Positions 56,546 through 64,000 of a stretch of DNA of 64,000 bases are shown here, piece by piece. The DNA is from Syntrophomonas palmitatica JCM 14374 (GTDB lineage: Bacteria; Bacillota; Syntrophomonadia; Syntrophomonadales; Syntrophomonadaceae), in the NCBI RefSeq assembly GCF_001311885.1, contig NZ_BBCE01000008.1, positions 1 through 64,000 on the forward strand, read 5' to 3'. Under the pieces are notes generated by a model. That model worked only from the letters and a program-made list of their open reading frames with translations. It was not told the origin of the DNA and made no database searches. Position 1 is the stretch's first letter, and each line of letters opens with the position of its first letter. The position numbers and the translations under genes are program-made.

Positions 56546-57226
56546 CTATTTTGCTTCGTTAATACCGTATTTCATCGGACAAATCATCCTGCATTTGTTA
56601 CAATTCACAGTATCAAATCCTCTGGCGTTGATGCCATATGTATTTTGCCTGCACGCTTTCTGATTTACAGGGCTGCTATACAGTGCACCAACCGGGCAAT
56701 TGCTAACACACAAGCTACAGTCCTCAATGCAAATACTATTTGCAGGCGGATCAGAACTCAAATCCAGGTCAGTAAGCACCGCACCCAATATGAGCATGTT
56801 CCCATATTTGCGGTTTAAAAGCAATGTGCTCTTGCCGAGTGTTCCCAAACCGGCTGCTACAGCCGCATGCTTTAAGGAAATAAGGCCCCGGCCTTCCATC
56901 TTTTCAGCATCCCAGTATTCGTAAGGACCATCCGAGGGAAGCGGGACAGCATATCCGCCATAGTGTTCTTCGATATGCTTCGCAGTGTGAAACGCAATCG
57001 AATCAATTTGGTAACATATCTTGTAATTGAAATGTCCATATATAAGTTGCTCTACTTGTGCAAGTCCTCTCGGAAGTGCGATGCCAAAAGCAATTACAGA
57101 TTTGCATTTTGTAAAAATATCTGTGGGACGAAAACCTTCGGGAGCGTCGCTAAGGTCTTTTACAGCCGCAAAGCCGCAAACATCTGCACCCAAGCCCAAT
57201 ACCGCTGACCTTATAGCATTTTTCAC
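56546..57226 (-). CDS. Epoxyqueuosine reductase-like Fe-S protein
   Basis: A 226-residue protein with two 4Fe-4S motifs in the second half, CSLCVSNCPVGA and CNKCRMICPMKYG, and an N-terminal domain similar to the QueG/DUF1730 region (GADVCGFAAV). It is far shorter than typical QueG (over 300 residues) and lacks a HEAT-repeat tail, so it may be another ferredoxin-like reductase rather than the tRNA enzyme. It lies upstream of uppP and downstream of ylzJ, in the same direction. Confidence 0.75.
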   Translation of the reverse strand: MKNAIRSAVLGLGADVCGFAAVKDLSDAPEGFRPTDIFTKCKSVIAFGIALPRGLAQVEQLIYGHFNYKICYQIDSIAFHTAKHIEEHYGGYAVPLPSDGPYEYWDAEKMEGRGLISLKHAAVAAGLGTLGKSTLLLNRKYGNMLILGAVLTDLDLSSDPPANSICIEDCSLCVSNCPVGALYSSPVNQKACRQNTYGINARGFDTVNCNKCRMICPMKYGINEAK

Positions 57227-57368
57227 ACTTTATCACTCTAATCTTAGGTTATATGGATTGTTTGGCCCGTTCAGTTTATTTTGGTTTAAAAACCTTTACT
57301 TGCATGCTTTATATTTATTTTTGATTTATTATATTATAATTGCGCATTACATAATTGAAATCAAATAA

Positions 57369-57578
57369 TTAAATCTTTAACTCAAGTATTTGTCCCGGAG
57401 CAAGATTTACATCCATATAATCCATGGGATCAGTGCTTAAAACCGAAACGACTCTTGCTCTGTTATCGGGCAGCAGTTCCGCGGTTACTATTCCGCCAGA
57501 GGGAAGTATATAGTTTCTCTGTGGTCTGGATATATTATTTTGCAGCAATTCAAACGGATCGGCCATGTAGTAAATCAC
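57369..57578 (-). CDS. ylzJ: YlzJ-like small protein
   Basis: A 69-residue protein of the YlzJ family, function unknown. It begins [13 protein letters not shown] and overlaps the tepA stop by four bases. The order tepA-ylzJ with ftsK/spoIIIE nearby is as in Bacillus subtilis, except that queG-like and uppP genes lie between. Confidence 0.85.
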   Translation of the reverse strand: MIYYMADPFELLQNNISRPQRNYILPSGGIVTAELLPDNRARVVSVLSTDPMDYMDVNLAPGQILELKI

Positions 57579-58297
57579 TGTAACATCCCTCCTGAACTTT
57601 CGCGCAGTTCGTTCAGTTTGGCCAGAGCCTCTTTTAAACCTCCAACAGCATCAATCAGTCCACATTCTACAGCATCCGGGCCAACCAGCACCGTACCTAT
57701 ATCACGGGCGAGGTCACCGGTTTTAAACATTAACTCCCTGAATTTCTCGGCGGTTATATTGGAATGTTCAACTACGAATCGCACTACCCTATCCTGCATT
57801 TTATCGAGATATTCATACGTCTGCGGAACCCCGATCACTAATCCTGTTAGTCTTATCGGGTGAATCGTCATCGTGGCTGAAGGAGCGATGAAAGAATAAT
57901 CGCTGGCGACAGCTATGCTGGCGCCTATGGAGTGTCCTCCTCCCAGTACAATTGAAACCGTAGGTTTTGACATGCTGGCAATCATTTCAGCCAGTGCCAG
58001 ACCTGCTTCAACATCCCCGCCGACTGTATTAAGGATAACCAGCAATCCTTTTATTTCCGGGTTTTCTTCCACTGCCAGCAGCTGAGGTATAAGATGTTCG
58101 TATTTAGTTGATTTGTGCTGAGGCGGCAAAAGGATGTGTCCTTCCACCTGCCCGGCTATGGTCAGGCAGTGGTAGTCGCTTTTAAAATTAGGTATATTCA
58201 GTTGTCCCAATTCTTTTATCTGTTCCAGTTTCGGATTTCGTTCCGGTGACGGTGCTTCTTCCGGATCCTGAACAGGCACTTCCGGTATGTCGTTCAC
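57575..58297 (-). CDS. tepA: ClpP-like serine protease TepA
   Basis: A ClpP-class protease implicated in protein export. The nucleophile elbow [14 protein letters not shown] is near the middle, with HPIRLTG next and the earlier [13 protein letters not shown] oxyanion segment. GTG at 58297 gives 240 residues after GAAAGGGG. The longer frame to 58363 adds a tail that reads through a dispersed repeat and is rejected. Confidence 0.9.
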   Translation of the reverse strand: MNDIPEVPVQDPEEAPSPERNPKLEQIKELGQLNIPNFKSDYHCLTIAGQVEGHILLPPQHKSTKYEHLIPQLLAVEENPEIKGLLVILNTVGGDVEAGLALAEMIASMSKPTVSIVLGGGHSIGASIAVASDYSFIAPSATMTIHPIRLTGLVIGVPQTYEYLDKMQDRVVRFVVEHSNITAEKFRELMFKTGDLARDIGTVLVGPDAVECGLIDAVGGLKEALAKLNELRESSGGMLQ

Positions 58298-58357
58298 AGG
58301 CTTAGCCCCTTTCAATAAGGTAAATAGACATTGCAGTCGCGGATTTAATAAGAAAAT

Positions 58358-58380
58358 AGCCACAGATTAACACTGATTTA
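58358..58380. repeat. CACAGAT-type dispersed repeat
   Basis: AGCCACAGATTAACACTGATTTA on the plus strand is the reverse complement of the AATCTGTGTTCATCTGTGG type seen at 24050 and 10228. It lies between rnj and tepA. Confidence 0.6.
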
Positions 58381-58438
58381 AGTGGTTAATTCATTACTAA
58401 ATAGATTGGCCTGTTGTTGAAATAAACATACACGTGAA

Positions 58439-58469
58439 AAAAGCCACCTTTCAAAAAAAGGCGGCTTTT
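58439..58469 (-). terminator. Terminator after rnj
   Basis: On the minus strand AAAAGCCGCCTTT pairs with AAAGGTGGCTTTT with one G-T pair, followed by TTCACG; the T-rich arm itself provides the tract. It lies 29 bases after the stop. Confidence 0.75.
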
Positions 58470-58497
58470 CGAATCATGCCGTTAATTTGTAATAATC

Positions 58498-60161
58498 CTA
58501 GACTTCCATTATTATGGGCAATATCATGGGACGCCGACCGGTTTTTTCAAATAGATGTTTACCCAACCGTTCACGAATCTGGGTTTTTATAACCGCCCAT
58601 TCCGTAATGTGCTTGCGGGTGCATATATCCATGGCTTCGCGCACTTTTTCTTTAGCATCCTCGATCAGCTGTTCAGATTCTCTTACATAAACAAAACCGC
58701 GGGTAACAATATCAGGCCCGGCTGCCACTTCACCGCCGTCTTTGTTAATAGTAACAACGACTATCATGATGCCATCCTGGGAAAGCTGCTTGCGGTCTCG
58801 AAGAACTATATTACCTACATCGCCCACTCCCAGTCCATCAACCAATATCTTGCCGGCAGTAACTTTACCTGATATGGTGGCTTTTTTCCTGCCTACTTCA
58901 ATAATTTGGCCATTGTCAACCACAAAAATCCGTGAGCGTGGTATTCCCAGCTTTCCGCCAGTTTAGCATGCTTCATCAAATGTTTATATTCCCCATGCAC
59001 GGGTATAAAGTAGCGAGGCCGAATCAGATTAAGCAGTATTTTCAGTTCTTCCTGCGAAGCGTGTCCCGAAACATGAACTCCCATGCTTTTCTCATATATT
59101 ACTTCTGCACCCTGCCGATATAGTAAATCCACGGTTTTGGCAACCAGTTTTTCATTGCCGGGGATAGGGGTTGCGGAAATAATTACCGTATCACCCGGTT
59201 CTATACCTACCCAGCGATGGTCTGCCGTAGCCATACGGGTTAAAGCTGACATTGGCTCACCCTGTGAACCGGTTGTTACCACCACCACCTGGTCAGCAGG
59301 ATACTGGCTGATCTCTTCCTGCTCAATCAGCAGTCCTTCAGGTATATTCATATACCCCAGTTCGCTGGAAATCCTGACATTATTGACCATGCTGCGGCCT
59401 ACCACAGCAACTTTACGGTTATATTTCTGTGCGGTTGTAACCACCTGCTGAATCCGATGCACATTGGACGCAAACGTGGTAACAATTATACGACCCTCAC
59501 AACGTCCGAAGAGATCGTCAAAAGTATTGCCTACCACCTTTTCAGACATGGTAAAACCTGGTTTGTCTGCATTGGTACTATCACCAAGCATAACCAGAAC
59601 GCCTTTTTCGCCCAGTTCAGCCAACTTGCGAAAATCCACTACTTCTCCGTCCACAGGCGTCTGATCTAGCTTTATATCACCGGTATGAAGAATGATACCC
59701 AGCGGTGTATGAATAGCAATACCCATAGCATCCGGTATACTATGACTGACCCGCATCTGTTCAACTTCGAAAGGACCGATTCTTATAATATCGCGGGGAC
59801 GAACCACATTTAACAGCGACTTATCCAGGCCATGTTCGTCCAGCTTGGCTTCCACTATGCCCAGGGTAAGCCGGCTGCCGTACACCGGCACATTAATCTC
59901 CTTCAACACATAGGGAAGTGCCCCGACATGATCTTCATGCCCGTGAGTAAGGAAAATAGCCTTGACTTTCTCCTTATTCTCGACCAGAAAGGTTATGTCG
60001 GGGATAACAACATCTATACCCAAAAGTTCTTCTTCAGGAAACATGAGTCCCGCATCAATTACAATGATGTTGTCCTCGTACCTGATTGCCGTCATATTCT
60101 TCCCTATTTCCCCCAAGCCGCCCAGGGGAATAATCTGTATGCGGGAATCAAGCTCCGACAA
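58498..60161 (-). CDS. rnj: Ribonuclease J (frame break)
   Basis: A beta-CASP metallo-beta-lactamase nuclease for mRNA decay and rRNA maturation. The metal motif THGHEDHVGALPYVL and later HTGDIKLDQTP, GDSTNADKPG and SGHASQEELK are visible. TTG at 60161 (MSLSELD...) follows AAAGGAGGTG. The frame breaks near 58950: AES-W becomes AESLGIPRSRIFVVDNG on restoring one C. Corrected length is about 554 residues. Its position next to dapA and tepA corresponds to rnjB (ymfA) of Bacillus. Confidence 0.95.
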
Positions 60162-60295
60162 GCTAACACCTCCTTTATTCAATTGTAAATCCGCTCAACG
60201 TCGCCACGCTTATTATAGCCCATTAGATGGCAGGATACAACGGTTTAAAATTGTAAGAACTTAGACAAATATACCAGGGGTTTTGTCACATAATA

Positions 60296-60323
60296 TAAAA
60301 AGAGCAGACCTATTGTCTGCTCT
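60296..60323 (-). terminator. Terminator after dapA
   Basis: AGAGCAGAC (60301-60309) and GTCTGCTCT (60315-60323) form a perfect nine-pair stem, followed on the minus strand by TTTTATATT. It lies 22 bases after the dapA stop. Confidence 0.85.
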
Positions 60324-60344
60324 CTAAGATTCTGACCATTATTC

Positions 60345-61226
60345 TTATGCCAACAACCCAAAATCAATCAGCATCTTCTTGATAGCAACTAGTTCCTTTT
60401 CCTCGGCATGACATAACGGAGGTCTAAACCCACCCACCTGCATGCCCATCATATTCAAGGCTTCTTTTAGCGGAACGGGGTTGGTCGTAATAAATAACCC
60501 CCTAAAGATGGGAAACAGTTTTTTATGGATATTTAGGGCTTCTGCGCCATTCCCCTGAACGAAGGCGTCTATCATCTTTCTCATTTCTTTTCCCACCAGG
60601 TGTGAGGCTATACTGACTACACCTACAGCTCCCAGAGCCATCATGGGCAATGTCATGGAATCATCACCAGAGTAAATGGAAAAATCATCTGGCAGTAAGG
60701 TTTTTAACTGGGTCATCTGGTCCATGTTCCCGCTGGCTTCCTTAATAGCAGTTATGTTCTTCACCTCAGCCAGCCTGGCTACGGTTTCCGGCAAGAGGTT
60801 GATACTGCTTCTGCCGGGGATATTATATAACATCACCGGCAAAGATATGTTTTGCGCTATTTGTTTAAAATGCTGATATAGCCCTTCCTGGGAGGGCTTA
60901 TTATAATAAGGTGTGACCAGCATAATACCATCCACACCAAGTTTTTCCGCTTCACGGCTGAGTTCAATGGCTGCCGCAGTATTATTTGAACCGGTTCCAG
61001 CCCACACTGGTATTTTCCCGCCTACACTGTCACGAACTACAGCAAACAGTTTTAGTTTTTCCTCATGGCTTAATACCGGAGATTCGCCGGTAGTCCCGCA
61101 AACCACCAGTCCTTCGGTGCCATTCTGGCAAAGATATTCAGCAATTTCGCCTGCTTTGGCATAGTTTACCTGCAAATCATCTGTGAAAGGGGTTATCATG
61201 GCTGTCATCATTCTGGGAACCGACAC
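60345..61226 (-). CDS. dapA: 4-hydroxy-tetrahydrodipicolinate synthase
   Basis: DapA condenses pyruvate with aspartate semialdehyde, the first committed step of lysine/diaminopimelate synthesis. The 293-residue TIM barrel has the Schiff-base Lys162 in ITAIKEASG, Tyr134 in VMLYNIPGR and GTTGESPVL near 44-52. The genes asd, lysC and dapA form a run in order, feeding both cell wall and dipicolinate. Confidence 0.97.
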   Translation of the reverse strand: MSVPRMMTAMITPFTDDLQVNYAKAGEIAEYLCQNGTEGLVVCGTTGESPVLSHEEKLKLFAVVRDSVGGKIPVWAGTGSNNTAAAIELSREAEKLGVDGIMLVTPYYNKPSQEGLYQHFKQIAQNISLPVMLYNIPGRSSINLLPETVARLAEVKNITAIKEASGNMDQMTQLKTLLPDDFSIYSGDDSMTLPMMALGAVGVVSIASHLVGKEMRKMIDAFVQGNGAEALNIHKKLFPIFRGLFITTNPVPLKEALNMMGMQVGGFRPPLCHAEEKELVAIKKMLIDFGLLA

Positions 61227-61342
61227 TGTATCACCGCCAAATTATTAATAAATATTTTATATAGTATAAAACAATACTGATAAATGAGTAACTATTAGTT
61301 TTGTTTTCCAATAGATTTAAGCACCCGGCATATTATAAACCT

Positions 61343-62581
61343 TCATCTGCTCGCTATTTCTGCACCTAATTGGAACTTATCGTGCAAAGCCTTTACTGCC
61401 AGCTCCATGTGTTCTTTTTTAACCAGGCACCAAATATTGGTATAGGAATCACCTGACTGCAGGATGGGTATTCCATGGTGATTAAGGCTTCCACGACCTG
61501 GGCCATTACTCCTGGAATACCTGTCATAGCCGCGCCTACTACCGCAACTTTCGCACAGTTATATTCTATTTCCGGATAAACCCCGATTTCATGTAACAGA
61601 CTCAATGCTTTTTCTGCCAAATCAGCGGTAACCGTAAACGAAATCCATTCGCTTTGTACATTAATAAAATCGACACTGATACCATCATTAGCCAGAGACT
61701 TGAAAACCCTTAATTCCAGGTCATCGTTTGGCAGGGCAACGGTCTTTTTGAGTTTCAGCTGCACTATGTTAGACGTGTAAGTAATCCCAGTTATTAAACG
61801 ATCACTAATCATGCGAATCTCATAGTTTTTACCGTTTAGCCTGTGACCTACCAGGGTACCGGGGGTGTCGCTCAGAGTAGAACGAACCCGCAAGAATATT
61901 CGCCTGCATGGCTATTTCCACTGAGCGGGGGTGAATGACTTTGGCTCCGTCCCGGGCTAACTGGCAGATTTCGTTATAGGTAATGGAATCCAGCAAGCGC
62001 GCGTTTTCCACAATACGGGGATCGGCCGTCATTACCCCTTCCACATCGGTAAATATATCAATTACCTCAGCATTCAAAGCTGCTCCCAACGCGCTGGCGG
62101 TTGTGTCACTGCCGCCTCTGCCCAAAGTAGTTAAATCGCCCCTTTCACTCCGGCCCTGAAACCCGGCAACTATTGGGGTAATTCCATCCTCCAGGCACTG
62201 TAAGATGTTCTGTGGTTTTACATACAGGATATGTGCGTTGCCATAATTGCTATCAGTAACGATACCGGCCTGTTCCCCGGTTAAGCAGCGGGACGGTATA
62301 CCCTGAACTGAAAGCTGACTGGCTAAAAGCGTCGCGGTTATAATTTCACCACAGGACATAATCAGGTCCATTTCGCGGAGAGAAGGGTCAGGGTTTACCG
62401 CCCGAATCATGTTTATAAAAGTATCTGTTGAATAAGGATCGCTTTCCCTTCCCATCGCAGATACTACTACTACCACTTTATAACCCGAATCCAAAGTAGA
62501 ACGTACCCGGTCACATACTTTGGATCTCATTTCCGGCGTGCTGACCGAAGTTCCCCCAAACTTCTGCACTACAATTCTCAA
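61343..62581 (-). CDS. lysC: Aspartate kinase (two frame breaks)
   Basis: The first enzyme of the aspartate pathway, with C-terminal ACT domains for feedback control. The N-terminal KFGGTSV, GRGGSDTTA and the FTDVEGVMTADPR segment mark the kinase. Two breaks are seen. Near 61896 one extra T separates AMQANI from LRVRSTLSDTPG. Near 61482 one A is lost: EAL followed by HHGIPILQSGDSYTNIW is expected, and the corrected frame ends at 61343. Corrected length is about 412 residues. Feedback control by lysine is likely from ACT domains but the effector is unproven. Confidence 0.95.
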
Positions 62582-62738
62582 GACTCAGCCCACCTTTAGG
62601 ATATATAAATTTACATGGAAATCGCGGACTATCAAGGGGGTTTATGCTGGTTTTGAAATATCAGATGTTACCGCGACTAATATTTATTTTCTATAATCAT
62701 ATGTCAATGATTTAATATCTAGCCCCTTACCATATATC

Positions 62739-63755
62739 TTAGAACAAACCTTTTTCAACTACTATTTCTGCAATCTGTATGGCATTAGTGGCAGCGCCTT
62801 TCCTGATCTGATCAGCCGCCACCCAAAGAGCAATGCCGTTGTCAATTGATATGTCCCGCCTGATTCTGCCCACAAACACCTCATCCCGGTTGGATGAATA
62901 TAAAGGCATAGGATACAAATTGGCCCCTGGATCATCTTGTAACACTACGCCGGGCGCATTGGCCAGAATCTGCCGAACTTGGTCCGGAGTCAAAGGTTTT
63001 TCCAATTCAATATTTATCGATTCGGAATGACTGCGGTAAACCGGTACTCTAACTGCTGTGGCAGCTATCTTTATCTGCGGGGCATGCATTATTTTACGGG
63101 TCTCCCATACCATCTTCATTTCTTCCCGGGTATAGTCTTCGTCCAGGAAACTATCGATATGAGGAATGAGATTAAAAGCAATCTGATGCTGAAAAACTTT
63201 AGCTTGAAAATCCCTGCCGGCAGCCATATCATTAACCTGCTGTTCCAGTTCTTTCAAACCTGCAATACCTGCACCCGATACTGCCTGATAAGTTGATACT
63301 ATTATTCGTTTGATTCCTGCAGACCGATGAATGGGATTCAAAGCTACCACCATAATAATTGTCGAACAATTGGGATTGGCTATAATACCCTTATGTTCTT
63401 CTATATCATCGGGATTTACCTCGGGCACCACCAGAGGTACACCTTCTTCCAGGCGAAAAGCATAGCTGTTATCCACTACCACGCAGTGGTTTTCAACCGC
63501 CCATGGAGCTAATTCTCTGCTTATATCGGTTCCCACCGCAAATAAAGCTAAATCCGCCTTTTTAAAGGCATCTGCGCTTACAGCCTGAACAGTAATCTTT
63601 TCCCCGCCATATTCTATAATGGTCCCAGCTTCGCTGCGATCAGCCAGGCATAAGAGCTCTTTTATTTTAAACTGCCTCTCCTGCAGGACTTTCAACATTT
63701 CCTGACCCACGGCCCCTGTGGCCCCAACTACTGCTAAACTTATCCCTTGCGACAT
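62739..63755 (-). CDS. asd: Aspartate-semialdehyde dehydrogenase
   Basis: Asd reduces aspartyl phosphate to the semialdehyde. The 338-residue protein has the GATGAVGQEM nucleotide motif near residue 11 and the catalytic Cys130 in NPNCSTI, with the His in a C-terminal YRSHSESINIE segment. It lies between lysC and dpaB, in the Bacillus spoVFA-spoVFB-asd-dapG-dapA order. The 157 bases between lysC and asd hold nothing recognisable. Confidence 0.97.
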   Translation of the reverse strand: MSQGISLAVVGATGAVGQEMLKVLQERQFKIKELLCLADRSEAGTIIEYGGEKITVQAVSADAFKKADLALFAVGTDISRELAPWAVENHCVVVDNSYAFRLEEGVPLVVPEVNPDDIEEHKGIIANPNCSTIIMVVALNPIHRSAGIKRIIVSTYQAVSGAGIAGLKELEQQVNDMAAGRDFQAKVFQHQIAFNLIPHIDSFLDEDYTREEMKMVWETRKIMHAPQIKIAATAVRVPVYRSHSESINIELEKPLTPDQVRQILANAPGVVLQDDPGANLYPMPLYSSNRDEVFVGRIRRDISIDNGIALWVAADQIRKGAATNAIQIAEIVVEKGLF

Positions 63756-63823
63756 AATATGAACCTCCTTGTCTAAAAACTCTGGCTACTATTTTAGCAC
63801 AAGCACAGAGTCGGGCCAATTAA

Positions 63824-64000
63824 TTATAGGGGTCCCAGGAGTACCGGTTGTTTCTGTTTCCCCTGCAAGGCAGATACTACGGTATCGGCTAGCTGGTCCA
63901 TATCGGCTACGAGTGAATTAGCCTTTTCTACCGGGTTATCCTGCCGGAAAGGAACAAAGAATATGTTCTTCATATTAAGCAGCATACCTATATTTCTGGC
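63824..64000 (-). CDS. dpaB: Dipicolinate synthase subunit B, C-terminal fragment
   Basis: The gene runs off the right edge; 58 residues are visible. The frame reads LNMKNIFFVPFRQD and ANSLVADMD, then QGKQKQPVL, close to the C-terminus of SpoVFB. Dipicolinate synthase makes the calcium chelator of spore cores. The next gene downstream is asd, as in Bacillus. The fragment is short, so the call is likely rather than certain. Confidence 0.85.
   Translation of the reverse strand, partial: ARNIGMLLNMKNIFFVPFRQDNPVEKANSLVADMDQLADTVVSALQGKQKQPVLLGPL

Overview
The window looks like a chromosomal segment of a spore-forming, motile, anaerobic Firmicute of the Clostridia, most likely a Syntrophomonas-like (Syntrophomonadaceae) organism. 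This is inference. It rests on sporulation genes (spoVS, a dipicolinate synthase fragment, tepA, ylzJ, ftsK/spoIIIE), LL-diaminopimelate aminotransferase, a crotonase-family enzyme and a polyhydroxyalkanoate (PHA) locus. Two long gene blocks keep Bacillus subtilis order. Nearly every gene is on the minus strand. The plus strand holds only three tRNAs and one small secreted-protein gene. I see no insertion sequence, prophage or CRISPR array.

Layout from left to right (transcription mostly runs right to left). 1-2640: a chemotaxis operon (cheA, cheW, start of a methyl-accepting chemotaxis protein). 2760-3110: tRNA-Gln and tRNA-Glu with a perfect-consensus promoter. 3170-6734: EF-G paralogue, crotonase, isochorismatase-like hydrolase. 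6927-7783: tRNA-Leu and a small exported protein. 7826-11616: complete riboflavin operon ribD-ribE-ribBA-ribH behind an FMN riboswitch. 11668-30612: housekeeping block dapF-dapL-yicC-remA-gmk-rpoZ-coaBC-metK-priA-def-fmt-DUF116-yugP-rsmB-rlmN-prpC-prkC-rsgA-rpe. 30644-33356: calcium-type P-ATPase. 33498-36117: PHA cluster (phasin, PhaE-like, PhaJ-like, PhaC). 36363-39575: divergent uracil-DNA-glycosylase-like protein, an unknown, a PHP phosphoesterase and a dipeptidase. 39796-45897: spoVS-ymdB-rny-recA-thpR-cinA. 46200-49289: PilZ protein, a short FtsH-like protease and a membrane partner candidate. 49402-64000: pgsA-rimO-rodZ-regulator-ftsK-uppP-queG-like-ylzJ-tepA-rnj-dapA-lysC-asd-dpaB.

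Functional links: asd, lysC, dapA, dapL and dapF cover much of the diaminopimelate/lysine route, which also feeds dipicolinate through dpaB. PhaJ could draw enoyl-CoA from beta-oxidation into PHA made by PhaC/PhaE. PrpC/PrkC are a phosphatase/kinase pair for Ser/Thr signalling. RNase Y and RNase J are the main mRNA-decay nucleases.

An important caveat: at least 16 reading-frame breaks fall in otherwise intact, mostly essential genes (metK, ribBA, ribH, dapF, lysC, priA, prkC, rnj, rodZ, thpR, the ATPase, cheA and a small exported protein). Most look like loss of one base from a short homopolymer, so I treat them as probable sequence errors and annotate each gene over its full span. The most interesting non-artefact candidates are a regulator with a degenerate PfkB domain, the split FtsH-like locus, the divergent UDG-like protein, the dispersed CACAGAT-type repeat that supplies the end of ribD, and the structured recA-rny intergenic RNA.
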